This document shows, piece by piece, positions 15,330 to 23,739 of a DNA stretch of 64,000 bases (position 1 is the stretch's first letter; each line of letters opens with the position of its first letter). The position numbers and the translations under genes were made by a program. The stretch lies in assembly GCF_902705885.1 (NCBI RefSeq), contig NZ_CACSIP010000056.1:99403-163402 (forward strand). Direction: 5' to 3'. This DNA is from Mycolicibacterium austroafricanum (GTDB taxonomy: Bacteria > Actinomycetota > Actinomycetes > Mycobacteriales > Mycobacteriaceae). The notes below the pieces were generated by a model, which saw only the letters and a list, made by a program, of their open reading frames with translations, was not told where the DNA came from and ran no database searches.

Positions 15330-16304
15330 TTAGATCTCTCCTTCTTCGATGACCAGAGCGTTGCGGCCGGCGTCGGTCCACGCGACCCACGGCGCCGAGT
15401 GGAAGTACTCCAGCGCCAATGCTTCTCCGACGTCTGCGCACGTAGCCTGAATTGCGGCCAGCCGTTCCTCCAGGGATTCCAGCAGCACCCCCTGCGGCAT
15501 GAACTCCAGTTCGCTGCGGGCCCGCCCGAGCAGGCGCTGCACCTCGGCGGTGGCGCCCACCCGGGCCGGCCGCCGCTTGTGCAACTCGTCGAGGCTGTGT
15601 TCGGCCAGTCGCAGCGAGTACATCACCGAGCGCGGGAACAGCCGGTCCAGCAACATGAACTCCACAACCCGGGCGGCATCGAGCACACCGCGGTAGGTGC
15701 GCAGATACGTGTCATGGGCACCCGCCGAGCGCAGCACGGTGACCCACGCCGGCGAGGATGCGCTGTCGCCGACACGCGACAGCAGCAGTCGCACCGTCAT
15801 GTCGACGCGTTCGATCGCGCGGCCCAGCACCATGAACCGGTAGCCGTCGTCGCGGGACAGAGTGGAGTCGGCCAAGCCGGCGAACATCGCGGCGCGTCCT
15901 TCCACGAAGGACAGGAATTCGTGCGGCCCGAGGCGTTTGGCGGCCCGCTCCTTCTCGGCCAGCGCGTTGTAGGTGGTGTTTAGGCACTCCCAGATCTCGG
16001 TGGACGTGACTTCGCGTGCGCCGCGGGCGTTTTCGCGGGCCGCCGAGATAGCCTCCACAATCGAGCAACCACCTTCGGTGTCCCGGCTGAACGCCACCAG
16101 ATCGGTGAGCGACCACAGGTCCAGGGCGGTATCCGGCGGCTCGATGCCCAGCACCCGCAGCAGGGTCCGGGACGCGTGGTCGGGGTCGACGCTGGAATCC
16201 TCCAACAGTTGGTGCACGGTGACGTCGAGGATGCGGGCGGTGTCGTCGGCTCGCTCGACGTAGCGGCCGATCCAGTACAGCGATTCCGCATTGCGCGCCA
16301 ACAT
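15330..16304 (-). CDS. Alpha-E domain protein (Rv2410c-like)
   Basis: 324 aa, all helical. It begins with the alpha-E signature MLARNAESLYWIGRYVERAD and contains FLLLDRLFPRSVMYSL-like segments (at VEFMLLDRLFPRSVMYSL). The start ATG shares one base with the stop of the upstream ATP-grasp gene (TGATG). Always found with ATP-grasp and transglutaminase partners; biochemical function unknown. Confidence 0.9.
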   Translation of the reverse strand: MLARNAESLYWIGRYVERADDTARILDVTVHQLLEDSSVDPDHASRTLLRVLGIEPPDTALDLWSLTDLVAFSRDTEGGCSIVEAISAARENARGAREVTSTEIWECLNTTYNALAEKERAAKRLGPHEFLSFVEGRAAMFAGLADSTLSRDDGYRFMVLGRAIERVDMTVRLLLSRVGDSASSPAWVTVLRSAGAHDTYLRTYRGVLDAARVVEFMLLDRLFPRSVMYSLRLAEHSLDELHKRRPARVGATAEVQRLLGRARSELEFMPQGVLLESLEERLAAIQATCADVGEALALEYFHSAPWVAWTDAGRNALVIEEGEI

Positions 16305-17995
16305 CAGCGCACCACCGCCTGCTGCTTTTGCTGTTGCTGCTGCTGTTGCTGTTGCTCTTCCTGACGGTTGGCCTGCGACTGTTGCTGCTGGGTGGACGAC
16401 CCGTCACCGTTCCTGTCGGCCTTTGTCCCCTTGCCCGACGCCTTCGGCAGCGACCGGACGACCTCGGCAGCGGCCAGTTCGCGGTCGGCCACCGACGCGC
16501 GCGAGGCCAACACCCAGGTGTCCTTGGAGCCGCCCCCTTGACTCGAGTTCACCACCAGCGATCCCTCCGGCAACGCCACGCGGGTCAGCCCGCCGGGCAA
16601 CACCCAGACGTCGTCCCCGTCGTTGACGGCGAAAGGCCGCAGATCGACATGCCGGGGTGAGAGGGCGTCGTCGATCTGGGTCGGGACCGTGGACAGCTGC
16701 ACCACCGGCTGGGCGATCCAGCCGCGCGGATCGGCGTTGATCTTCTTGGTGATCGCCGCCAGTTCCTTCTCCGAGGCGTCGGGACCGAACACGATGCCGT
16801 ACCCGCCGGAGCCCTCGACTGGTTTGATCACCAACTCGTCGACGCGGTCCAGTACCTCCTCGCGCTCGGCATCGAGCCAGCACCGGAAGGTGTCGACGTT
16901 GGCGAGCAGCGGCTTCTCCCCGAGGTAATACTCGATGATCGTCGGGACGTAGGTGTAGACGAGCTTGTCGTCGCCGACGCCGTTGCCCACCGCGCTGGAG
17001 ATGACGACGTTGCCGGCGCGGGCGGCGTTGAGGATTCCCGCGACACCGAGCACCGAGTCGGGCTTGAACTGCATCGGGTCCAGGAAGTCGTCATCGATGC
17101 GCCGGTAGACGACGTCGACCTGGCGTTCGCCCTCGGTGGTCCGCATGTACACCGTGTTGTCGCGGCAGAACAGGTCACGGCCCTCGACGAGTTCGACGCC
17201 CATCTGCCGTGCCAGCAGCGAATGCTCGAAGTAGGCGGAGTTGTACACGCCGGGGGTCAGCACGACGACCGTCGGATCGGCGACGTTGTTGGCCGCGGCG
17301 TTGCGCAGGGCGCGCAGCAGATGTGACGCATAGTCCCCGACGGCGCGTACCCGATGGGTGGCGAACAGGTTCGGGAACACGCGGGCCATGGTGCGACGGT
17401 TCTCCATCACGTAGGAGACACCGGACGGGGACCGCAGGTTATCCTCCAGAACCCGGAAGGTTCCCTGCCCGTCGCGGACCAGGTCGATGCCCGCGACGTG
17501 GATGCGCACCCCGTTGGGCGGCACGATCCCGACCGCCTCGCGGTGGAAGTGTTCGCAGGACGTGACCAGCCGGCGCGGTATGACACCGTCGCGCAGGATC
17601 TCTTGTTCGCCGTAGATGTCCTCGAGGTACATCTCCAGCGCCTTGACGCGCTGCCGGATCCCCCGCTCCAGTCGGGTCCACTCGGCCGCCGAGATCACCC
17701 GCGGCACGAGGTCGAGCGGGAACGGCCGTTCCTGTCCCGACAACGAGAACGTGATGCCCTGGTCGATGAACGCCCGGCCGAGGGCCTCGGCGCGCGCCTC
17801 GAGTTCGGCGACATCGGAGGGCGCGAGTTCGGCGTGAATGCCCTTGTAGGGACCCCGGACGTTGCCGTCACCGTCGAACATCTCGTCGAAGGCCTCGGAA
17901 TACGCGCCGAGGTCGTTGTAGCCGCCGAAGACGCCGTCATGCCGTTTTGCCGTCTTGGAGTTGCTGCGCGAGGTCCGTACCGTCTCGGTGGCCAA
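16304..17995 (-). CDS. Circularly permuted ATP-grasp type 2 protein (Rv2411c-like)
   Basis: 563 aa. Conserved blocks are GRAFIDQGITFSLSGQERPF, LRSPSGVSYVMENRR, PGVYNSAYFEH, VDVVYRRIDDDFLDP, VIKPVEGSGGYGIVFGP and NSSQGGGSKDTWV, all of the COG2308 ATP-grasp family expected to form carboxylate-amine bonds. The C-terminus beyond about residue 535 is low complexity and glutamine-rich. The start is a TTG at 17995; no ATG lies nearby. First gene of the ATP-grasp/alpha-E/transglutaminase operon, divergent from rpsT. Confidence 0.92.
   Translation of the reverse strand: MATETVRTSRSNSKTAKRHDGVFGGYNDLGAYSEAFDEMFDGDGNVRGPYKGIHAELAPSDVAELEARAEALGRAFIDQGITFSLSGQERPFPLDLVPRVISAAEWTRLERGIRQRVKALEMYLEDIYGEQEILRDGVIPRRLVTSCEHFHREAVGIVPPNGVRIHVAGIDLVRDGQGTFRVLEDNLRSPSGVSYVMENRRTMARVFPNLFATHRVRAVGDYASHLLRALRNAAANNVADPTVVVLTPGVYNSAYFEHSLLARQMGVELVEGRDLFCRDNTVYMRTTEGERQVDVVYRRIDDDFLDPMQFKPDSVLGVAGILNAARAGNVVISSAVGNGVGDDKLVYTYVPTIIEYYLGEKPLLANVDTFRCWLDAEREEVLDRVDELVIKPVEGSGGYGIVFGPDASEKELAAITKKINADPRGWIAQPVVQLSTVPTQIDDALSPRHVDLRPFAVNDGDDVWVLPGGLTRVALPEGSLVVNSSQGGGSKDTWVLASRASVADRELAAAEVVRSLPKASGKGTKADRNGDGSSTQQQQSQANRQEEQQQQQQQQQKQQAVVR
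16319..16390 (-). repeat. CAG/CAA microsatellite coding for a polyglutamine tail
   Basis: Minus-strand CAG and CAA codons give runs of 4, 9 and 2 glutamines interrupted by SQANRQEE and K at the end of the ATP-grasp protein. The trinucleotide nature suggests length variation between strains. Confidence 0.85.
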
Positions 17996-18232
17996 GATGT
18001 CTTGTGCTCCTCACGTGGGCGGTGGTGCAGTTGGCGGTGCTGATCGGTTCCCGTGCGACGCGTTTCGCATACGCACGACTGCCATGCTGCAACATTTCCG
18101 CTGTTTCGGCAGGCCAGTGGGTCTCGCTTTGGGACATTTCTGGCCCCGCTGGTACCCTGAACACTCGCTGCCCACACCAGGGCGCCCCCATGACTCAAGC
18201 AACCCGACCAAGATTTACGAAGGAATACACGC

Positions 18233-18493
18233 GTGGCCAACATCAAGTCGCAGCAGAAGCGGATCCTCACCAACGAGCGCCGCAGGCTGCGCAACAAGTC
18301 GGTGAAGTCGTCGCTTCATACCGCGGTGCGTGGATTCCGTGCGGCCGTCGACGCCGGCGACAAGGAGAAGGCCGGCGAGCTGCTGGCCTCGACCACCCGT
18401 CAGCTGGACAAAGCGGCCACCAAAGGCGTGATCCACAAGAACCAGGCCGCCAACCGCAAGTCCGCGCTCGCGCAGGCCTTCAACAAGATCTGA
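18233..18493 (+). CDS. rpsT: Small ribosomal subunit protein bS20
   Basis: 86 aa, basic, helical, binding 16S rRNA early in 30S assembly. MANIKSQQKRILTNERRRLRN at the start and NRKSALAQAFNKI at the end are standard bS20. The GTG at 18233 is preceded by GAAGGAA 7 nt upstream. A 230-bp divergent spacer (17996-18232) should hold its promoter. It stands alone and converges with holA. Confidence 0.97.
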   Translation: MANIKSQQKRILTNERRRLRNKSVKSSLHTAVRGFRAAVDAGDKEKAGELLASTTRQLDKAATKGVIHKNQAANRKSALAQAFNKI

Positions 18494-18524
18494 GCTCCGC
18501 CCTTCACTGAGGCCTGAGCTCCGC

Positions 18525-19499
18525 TCAGTCCTCGGCGAGCTCCGCGACCCTGCGTACGGCGGTTTCCAGCGCGTAACCCGCATCCGCTGCCGCACCCTTG
18601 ACGTCAGCGTTGAGCGTCGCCACCAGCCGCATCGCCTCGGCGACCGAGTCCCGCGACCACCGGCGTGACTGTTTCTGGGCTTTCTGCACGCGCCACGGCG
18701 GCATACCCAGTTCACCGGCCAGCCGGTACGGATCTCCGGACATCGGACCGACTCGGGCGATCGTGTGCACCGCCTCGGCCAGCGCATCGGCCAGGACCAC
18801 GTGGGGTTCGCCGCCCATCATCGCCCAGCGCAGCGCCTCGGCCGCGCCTGCGACGTCACCGACGACGGCTTTGTCCGCGATGTCGAATCCCTTCACCTCG
18901 GCCTTGCCGGAGTGGTAGCGGCGCACCGCTGCCGCGCTGAGATCACCGCCGGTGTCGGCGACCAGCTGCGAACACGCCGAGGCCAGCTCGCGGATGTCGG
19001 AGCCGACCGCGTCGAGCACCGCGGTCACCGTGTCGTCACCCACCTTGACCCGCAGCGCCCGGAACTCCTTGCGGACGAAATCGGCCCGCTCCGATGCCTT
19101 GGTGATGCGCGCGCAGGGATGCACCTGGGCTCCCAGCTTCTTGAGCTGATCGGCGAGAGACTTGGCGCGGCCGCCGCCGGAGTGCGCCACCACGAGCATC
19201 ATCCCGTCGGGCAGATCCGCCGCGGCGGTCTCGATGATCGCGGCCGCATCTTTGCCCGCTTCGGCGGCGGACTCGAGCACCACGACACGTTCGTCGGCGA
19301 ACAGCGACGGGCTGAGCAACTCGACGAGCTCGCTGGTGCTGACCTCACCGGCGCGCAACCGGTCGACGGGGATGTCGGCAGGGGCGCCGCCGCTGCCGGC
19401 GGAGGCCCGCGCGTGCTTCAGCACCGCCGCGATGGCCCGTTCGACCAGCAGCTCTTCGTCACCCAGAATCAGGTGCAGGCCGGTTCTCTCTCGACTCAC
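18525..19499 (-). CDS. holA: DNA polymerase III subunit delta
   Basis: 324-aa clamp-loader subunit that opens the beta clamp. The N-terminal LILGDEELLVERAI, GMMLVVAHSGGGRAKSL (motif region) and the C-terminal MPPWRVQKAQKQSRRWS are typical of actinobacterial HolA. Start GTG at 19499 overlaps the comEC stop (GTGA). The comEA-comEC-holA order is conserved in mycobacteria and many other bacteria. Confidence 0.93.
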   Translation of the reverse strand: MSRERTGLHLILGDEELLVERAIAAVLKHARASAGSGGAPADIPVDRLRAGEVSTSELVELLSPSLFADERVVVLESAAEAGKDAAAIIETAAADLPDGMMLVVAHSGGGRAKSLADQLKKLGAQVHPCARITKASERADFVRKEFRALRVKVGDDTVTAVLDAVGSDIRELASACSQLVADTGGDLSAAAVRRYHSGKAEVKGFDIADKAVVGDVAGAAEALRWAMMGGEPHVVLADALAEAVHTIARVGPMSGDPYRLAGELGMPPWRVQKAQKQSRRWSRDSVAEAMRLVATLNADVKGAAADAGYALETAVRRVAELAED

Positions 19500-21007
19500 C
19501 GCACGATCGTGTCATGCCTCGACGACACCCGACCGCACACCCGCTGCCACGCCGCGGCGATGCCCAGCGCCGCGATCCCGATGGTCAGCACCCCGGCCGC
19601 TCCCGACGGGACCGGCACCGACGCGGCAGGAAGGCCCGCGGCCCAGTGCGCGACTCTGAGCAGCCACCACACCTCCGGACCGGTGAAGCGGATCAGCAGT
19701 TCGGCACCGGCAGGCCACAGCGGGCACAGTGCGGCGGCGGCGGTGCCGATGACGGTGATCGGCGGGATCACCGGCGCCACCACCAGGTTGGCGGCCACCG
19801 CGACCAGACTCACCGATCCCGAGATACCGGCCACCAACGGCGCGGTGACCAATTGTGCAGCCACCGCGACGCTGACGGCGTCGGCGAGCGGGCGGGGCCA
19901 GCCACGCCCGGCGAGGTGCCGCGACCACGCCGGGGCGATGAGCACCAGCGCGGCGGTGGCGGACACCGACAGCGCGAACCCGATGTCGACCGCGAGTTCC
20001 GGCACGGCGACGAGCAGTCCGATCACGCTGGCCGCCAATGCCGGCAGCGCCTGGCGGCGGCGGTGCGACAGCACTGCCAGCAGGGTGATCGCACCCATCA
20101 CCGCCGCGCGCAGCACGCTGGCCGAAGGCTGCACCACCACCACGAAACCCAGCAGCGTGACCGCGGCCAGCACCACTGCCGCCCGCGGCCCGACCAGCAC
20201 CGCGGTCAACAACACCGCACCGCAGACGATGGTCACGTTCGCCCCCGACACCGCGGTCAGGTGGGTCAGGCCCGAGGCGCGGAAGTCGGCGGTCGTCTGT
20301 GCCGGCACGGTGGAGGTGTCGCCGAGGACCAGCGCGGGCAGCATGGCCGCCTGGTCGGCAGGCAACGCCGCCCGCGAGGACTGTGCGAACCTGCTCCGGA
20401 CCTCGTGGGCCGCACGGTGCACCGGAGCCGCCGCGCCGAGGGTGGGCGCACCCTTGGCCGCAAGCACCGCGACCGTGAGGACACGTCGCTTCGGTTCACT
20501 GATCTGAGCGCGAAACGCCACCGGCTGCCGGGCCATCACCCGCGAGTACTCGCCGCCCGAAGCGAAGACGACGACCCGGCCTGAGGATCGGGACCCGGCG
20601 AGTTCCAGCAGCGACCCGCGGAACATCGTCCGCCCGCCCGCCAGCACCCGGGGAGTCTCGGTCGGGGTGACGATGACGGTGGCGACCTCGCCGAAGTAGC
20701 CGGAGACCGCATGGTGGCGGACCTCGTCGACCCGCAACCACACCGCGACGGACATGCCGCCACCCAGCACCAACACCGCCGCCACGCCGGTCCCCAGCGC
20801 TCGGCGGTCCGCCGGTCGGCCCTCACCACGGCTGCCCCACCAGCCGACCGCGGCCGTGACCGTCACCGCCGCCGCCAGCGCGGTGAGCGAACCGGCCTGC
20901 GCCCACACGATCCCGGCGGCCGTGACCGCCCACGCGGTCAGCGCCGCGGGGACCAGCCTCAGGTCGGGGGCCGACACAGTGGGCGTTGCGGACACCACCG
21001 ACGTCAC
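19496..21007 (-). CDS. comEC: ComEC/Rec2-like competence membrane protein, without the beta-lactamase domain
   Basis: 503 aa, many TM helices. The competence domain is seen from GDTSTVPAQTTADFRASGLTHLTAVSGANV (about residues 229-258; shown in part as SGLTHLTAVSGANV). The protein ends after the membrane domain, so the C-terminal metallo-beta-lactamase part of B. subtilis ComEC (total about 770 aa) is missing, as I recall for M. tuberculosis Rv2415c/Rv2414c-type genes. Overlaps comEA (stop side) and holA by 4 nt each. DNA uptake in mycobacteria is not established. Confidence 0.88.
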   Translation of the reverse strand: MTSVVSATPTVSAPDLRLVPAALTAWAVTAAGIVWAQAGSLTALAAAVTVTAAVGWWGSRGEGRPADRRALGTGVAAVLVLGGGMSVAVWLRVDEVRHHAVSGYFGEVATVIVTPTETPRVLAGGRTMFRGSLLELAGSRSSGRVVVFASGGEYSRVMARQPVAFRAQISEPKRRVLTVAVLAAKGAPTLGAAAPVHRAAHEVRSRFAQSSRAALPADQAAMLPALVLGDTSTVPAQTTADFRASGLTHLTAVSGANVTIVCGAVLLTAVLVGPRAAVVLAAVTLLGFVVVVQPSASVLRAAVMGAITLLAVLSHRRRQALPALAASVIGLLVAVPELAVDIGFALSVSATAALVLIAPAWSRHLAGRGWPRPLADAVSVAVAAQLVTAPLVAGISGSVSLVAVAANLVVAPVIPPITVIGTAAAALCPLWPAGAELLIRFTGPEVWWLLRVAHWAAGLPAASVPVPSGAAGVLTIGIAALGIAAAWQRVCGRVSSRHDTIVR

Positions 21008-21828
21008 ACCCGGACATGATCGCGCAGTTTGTCCAACCGGGCCGGTCCGATGCCGTCGACGTCGGCGAGCTGATCCACTCTGTCGAACCGCCCATTGGCC
21101 TCGCGCCAGGCGACGATCGCCGCGGCCGTCACCGGCCCCACGCCGGGCAGCGTGTCGAGTTCTTCGACGGTTGCCGCGTTCAAGTCGACCAAGCCGGCCG
21201 TACCGGAGCCCTCGCCACCTGCTGACGGTGCCGCCGGGGACGCGGCGGGATCGGCCACCACCGAACTGCCCATCTGTACCGGTTGCCCCGGCGGTGCACC
21301 GATTCCGACGACGATCTGCTCTCCGTCGGTGACCCGCCTGGCCATGTTCAGACCCAACAGGTCGGCGCCGTCGAGGGGGCCACCCGCGGCGTCCAGGGCG
21401 TCGGCGATCCGGGCACCGGGGTCCAGCGTGACCAGACCGGGTGCGTTGACCAGACCCACGACGCTGACCACCACGGGGGGCGCCGGACCGGAGGTGGCCG
21501 CCCCGGCACTCGGAGCATCCGACGAAACCATCTCCACCGGCGGAAGTTTCGCGGAGACCACCGCGGGCGGTCGATCACCGAACAAACTCAACACCGTCAC
21601 CAGCACGGCGACCGCGCCCACGACACCCAACGCGACCACCCCGGCCCGGCCCGGGTCAGCCCTGACCTTCGAGATCCAGCCGGCCGGGCCCGTCGACGTG
21701 GATTCCGGCAGCCATCGCGACAACGACGTGTCGGGCTGCTCGCCGACGTCCTCGCTGTCGGCGGCACCGATGACTTCGTCTGCGCCGAGGCGTCGACGCA
21801 GCCGCTCTGCGGGCAGTTCGGTTGACAT
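21004..21828 (-). CDS. comEA: ComEA-like helix-hairpin-helix DNA-binding protein
   Basis: 274 aa. A cytosolic head of about 65 residues precedes one TM helix (VVALGVVGAVAVLVTVLSLF). A SLBB-like region follows (VVVSVVGLVNAPGLVTLDPG, then RIADALDAAGG) and the C-terminus carries a paired HhH motif (VDLNAATVEELDTLPGVGPV, then IVAWREANG and LADVDGIGPARLDKLRDHV). I chose the ATG at 21828 (MSTELPAERL) because the upstream in-frame part is arginine/proline-rich and looks non-coding. It heads the comEA-comEC-holA operon. Confidence 0.9.
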   Translation of the reverse strand: MSTELPAERLRRRLGADEVIGAADSEDVGEQPDTSLSRWLPESTSTGPAGWISKVRADPGRAGVVALGVVGAVAVLVTVLSLFGDRPPAVVSAKLPPVEMVSSDAPSAGAATSGPAPPVVVSVVGLVNAPGLVTLDPGARIADALDAAGGPLDGADLLGLNMARRVTDGEQIVVGIGAPPGQPVQMGSSVVADPAASPAAPSAGGEGSGTAGLVDLNAATVEELDTLPGVGPVTAAAIVAWREANGRFDRVDQLADVDGIGPARLDKLRDHVRV

Positions 21829-21940
21829 GCGCCCGACGGTAGGCGCGCCGGCGGACGTCGGCGGGTCCCGGCGCGACGGCCGCCTCGTTCTGGGGATGAA
21901 CACCGCACTGGGGATGACGGTGGCTACGATTGCTCCCGAT

Positions 21941-22594
21941 ATGAACCGTCGCGCCCCGATGATCGCAGGCCTGGCGTTCGCGGTGCTCTACGCGACGGCC
22001 CTGCTCGTGATCCCCGCGCTCGCCGGAGCCGACGAAGGCGCCGTCAGGGCGCAGGCGCTGCTCCTGGCGTTCGCCGTGCTCGCCCTGGTCGTCGTGCTGG
22101 CGTTCGCCCGGGAACGGTTGAGCGGGCCGGCGGCGCACGTCTTCACGATCGGGTCAGCCGTGCTGGTCGCCCAGTTGTGCCTCGGGATCTGGTTCACCGG
22201 TGGTCCTGCGTTGCGTCCCGGTCAGCTGGACACGGACGCGGCGCGGGTCGTCGGCGACGTCGGCGCGATGTGGCTGCCCGCTGCGACCGTCGCTCACATC
22301 CTGGTGGCCGTCCCGATCCTGTTGGCCGCCAACGAAGATCTGCTCCCGCGGTGGCTGGGCACCGGCGCTGCGGTGTTCACCGTCGAGCAGCTGGTCGAGA
22401 CCATCACGATCATCGGGCCGCCCGGCAGCTTCATCTCCCCCGGCGGCCCGATGAACCACTATCTCGGCGGCACGCTCACGGCCGCGTTCTTCCTGGCGGT
22501 GGGGATCGCCCTGTCGCTGCCCGAGCGCACGGGGAACGGCACCGGCCCGACGGTGGCCGAAACCGCTCCGGCCGACGAGACCGCAGGGCAGTGA
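21941..22594 (+). CDS. Predicted integral membrane protein, function unknown
   Basis: 217 aa with about six hydrophobic helices (AGLAFAVLYATALLVIPALAG, in part; LLLAFAVLALVVVLAFA; VFTIGSAVLVAQLCLGIWF; VAHILVAVPILLAAN; LTAAFFLAVGIALSL) and a polar tail. I do not recognise a family; topology resembles small DUF4386-type actinobacterial proteins. The ATG at 21941 follows an A/T-containing stretch. Its stop overlaps the next start by one base (TGATG), so it is co-transcribed with two acyl-CoA dehydrogenases. Confidence 0.75.
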   Translation: MNRRAPMIAGLAFAVLYATALLVIPALAGADEGAVRAQALLLAFAVLALVVVLAFARERLSGPAAHVFTIGSAVLVAQLCLGIWFTGGPALRPGQLDTDAARVVGDVGAMWLPAATVAHILVAVPILLAANEDLLPRWLGTGAAVFTVEQLVETITIIGPPGSFISPGGPMNHYLGGTLTAAFFLAVGIALSLPERTGNGTGPTVAETAPADETAGQ

Positions 22595-23739
22595 TGGCTC
22601 TTTCCCGCTTGGTACCCCGGTCGGCGGCCGATCCGGCCGCCACCGAAGGGTTGCGGCATCAGGTCCGGCAATTCCTCGCCGAGCAACTCGCTGCCGGTGC
22701 GTTCACCCCGTCGGTCGACGCGTGGCTGTGCGGTTGGGACGAAGACTTCACCGCCGCGCTGGCAGCGCGCGGCTGGTTGGGCATGACGGTGCCCGTCGCC
22801 TATGGCGGACACGGGCGTTCATTCCTCGAGCGGTTCGTTGTGACCGAGGAACTCCTCGCCGCGGGCGCCCCCGTGGCCGCCCACTGGATCGCCGACCGGC
22901 AGATCGTGCCCTCCCTGCTCAAGTACGGCACCGAGGCCCAGAGGTCGGAGTTCCTTCCCAAGATCGTGCGCGGCGAGTGCTTCTTCGGCATCGGAATGAG
23001 CGAACCGGATTCGGGTTCCGATCTCGCCAGCGTGCGCACCCGAGCGGAGCGGGTGGCCGGCGGCTGGTCACTCACCGGCACCAAGGTCTGGACTTCCGGT
23101 GCTCACCTCGCCCATGCCTTCATCGCGCTCGTGCGGACCGACCCCGTCGACCCCGCTCATCGACACGCCGGCCTCAGCCAGTTCATCGTCGACCTTCGAG
23201 GACCGGGGGTCGAGGTTCGGCCCATCGTCTCGATGAACGGTGCACACCACTTCAACGAGGTGATCCTCGACGGCGCATTTGTTCCCGATTCCATGGTGTT
23301 CGGTGAGATCGGTCAGGGTTGGCAGCAGGTGACCTCGGAGCTCGCCTTCGAGCGCAGCGGACCGGAACGGTTCCTGTCCACCTTCGTGTTGCTCGACATG
23401 TGTGCGGAAATGATTGCTGGACAACAACTCCCGCGTGACAACGATATCGGCCGCCTGATCGCCCGGGTCGCTGGACTGCACCAGATGTCCTCGGCGATCG
23501 CGGGCGCCCTGGAACGCGGAGAGCCCGCCGACGTGCCCGCGGCGGTGGTCAAGGTCCTGGGCACCACGACCGAGGGTGACATCGCCGAATTCGCCCATCA
23601 GGCCGACGATCACAGAGCCGGCCAACACTTCACAGACACCGTGGCCTCGGCCATGGATCAGCGTCCGGGCTTCACCCTGCGCGGCGGAACCAACGAGGTA
23701 CTGCGCGGTGTGATCGCCCGCGGTTTGGGTCTGCGGTGA
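22594..23739 (+). CDS. Acyl-CoA dehydrogenase (first of a pair)
   Basis: 381 aa, FAD flavoprotein oxidising acyl-CoA to enoyl-CoA. Seen: GWLGMTVPVAYGGHGRSFLE, FFGIGMSEPDSGSDLASVRT (FAD/substrate loop), GWSLTGTKVWTSGAH and the C-terminal TLRGGTNEVLRGVIARGLG. Followed by a second, shorter dehydrogenase overlapping by 4 nt. Mycobacterial FadE genes that occur as such unlike pairs often form alpha2beta2 enzymes acting on steroid or other bulky acyl-CoA; that role is an inference. Confidence 0.9.
   Translation: MALSRLVPRSAADPAATEGLRHQVRQFLAEQLAAGAFTPSVDAWLCGWDEDFTAALAARGWLGMTVPVAYGGHGRSFLERFVVTEELLAAGAPVAAHWIADRQIVPSLLKYGTEAQRSEFLPKIVRGECFFGIGMSEPDSGSDLASVRTRAERVAGGWSLTGTKVWTSGAHLAHAFIALVRTDPVDPAHRHAGLSQFIVDLRGPGVEVRPIVSMNGAHHFNEVILDGAFVPDSMVFGEIGQGWQQVTSELAFERSGPERFLSTFVLLDMCAEMIAGQQLPRDNDIGRLIARVAGLHQMSSAIAGALERGEPADVPAAVVKVLGTTTEGDIAEFAHQADDHRAGQHFTDTVASAMDQRPGFTLRGGTNEVLRGVIARGLGLR

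Noticed and set aside
16304..17995. Glutathionylspermidine synthase
   Set aside because: ATP-grasp fold, but motif order and partners are those of the COG2308 circularly permuted family, not GspS.
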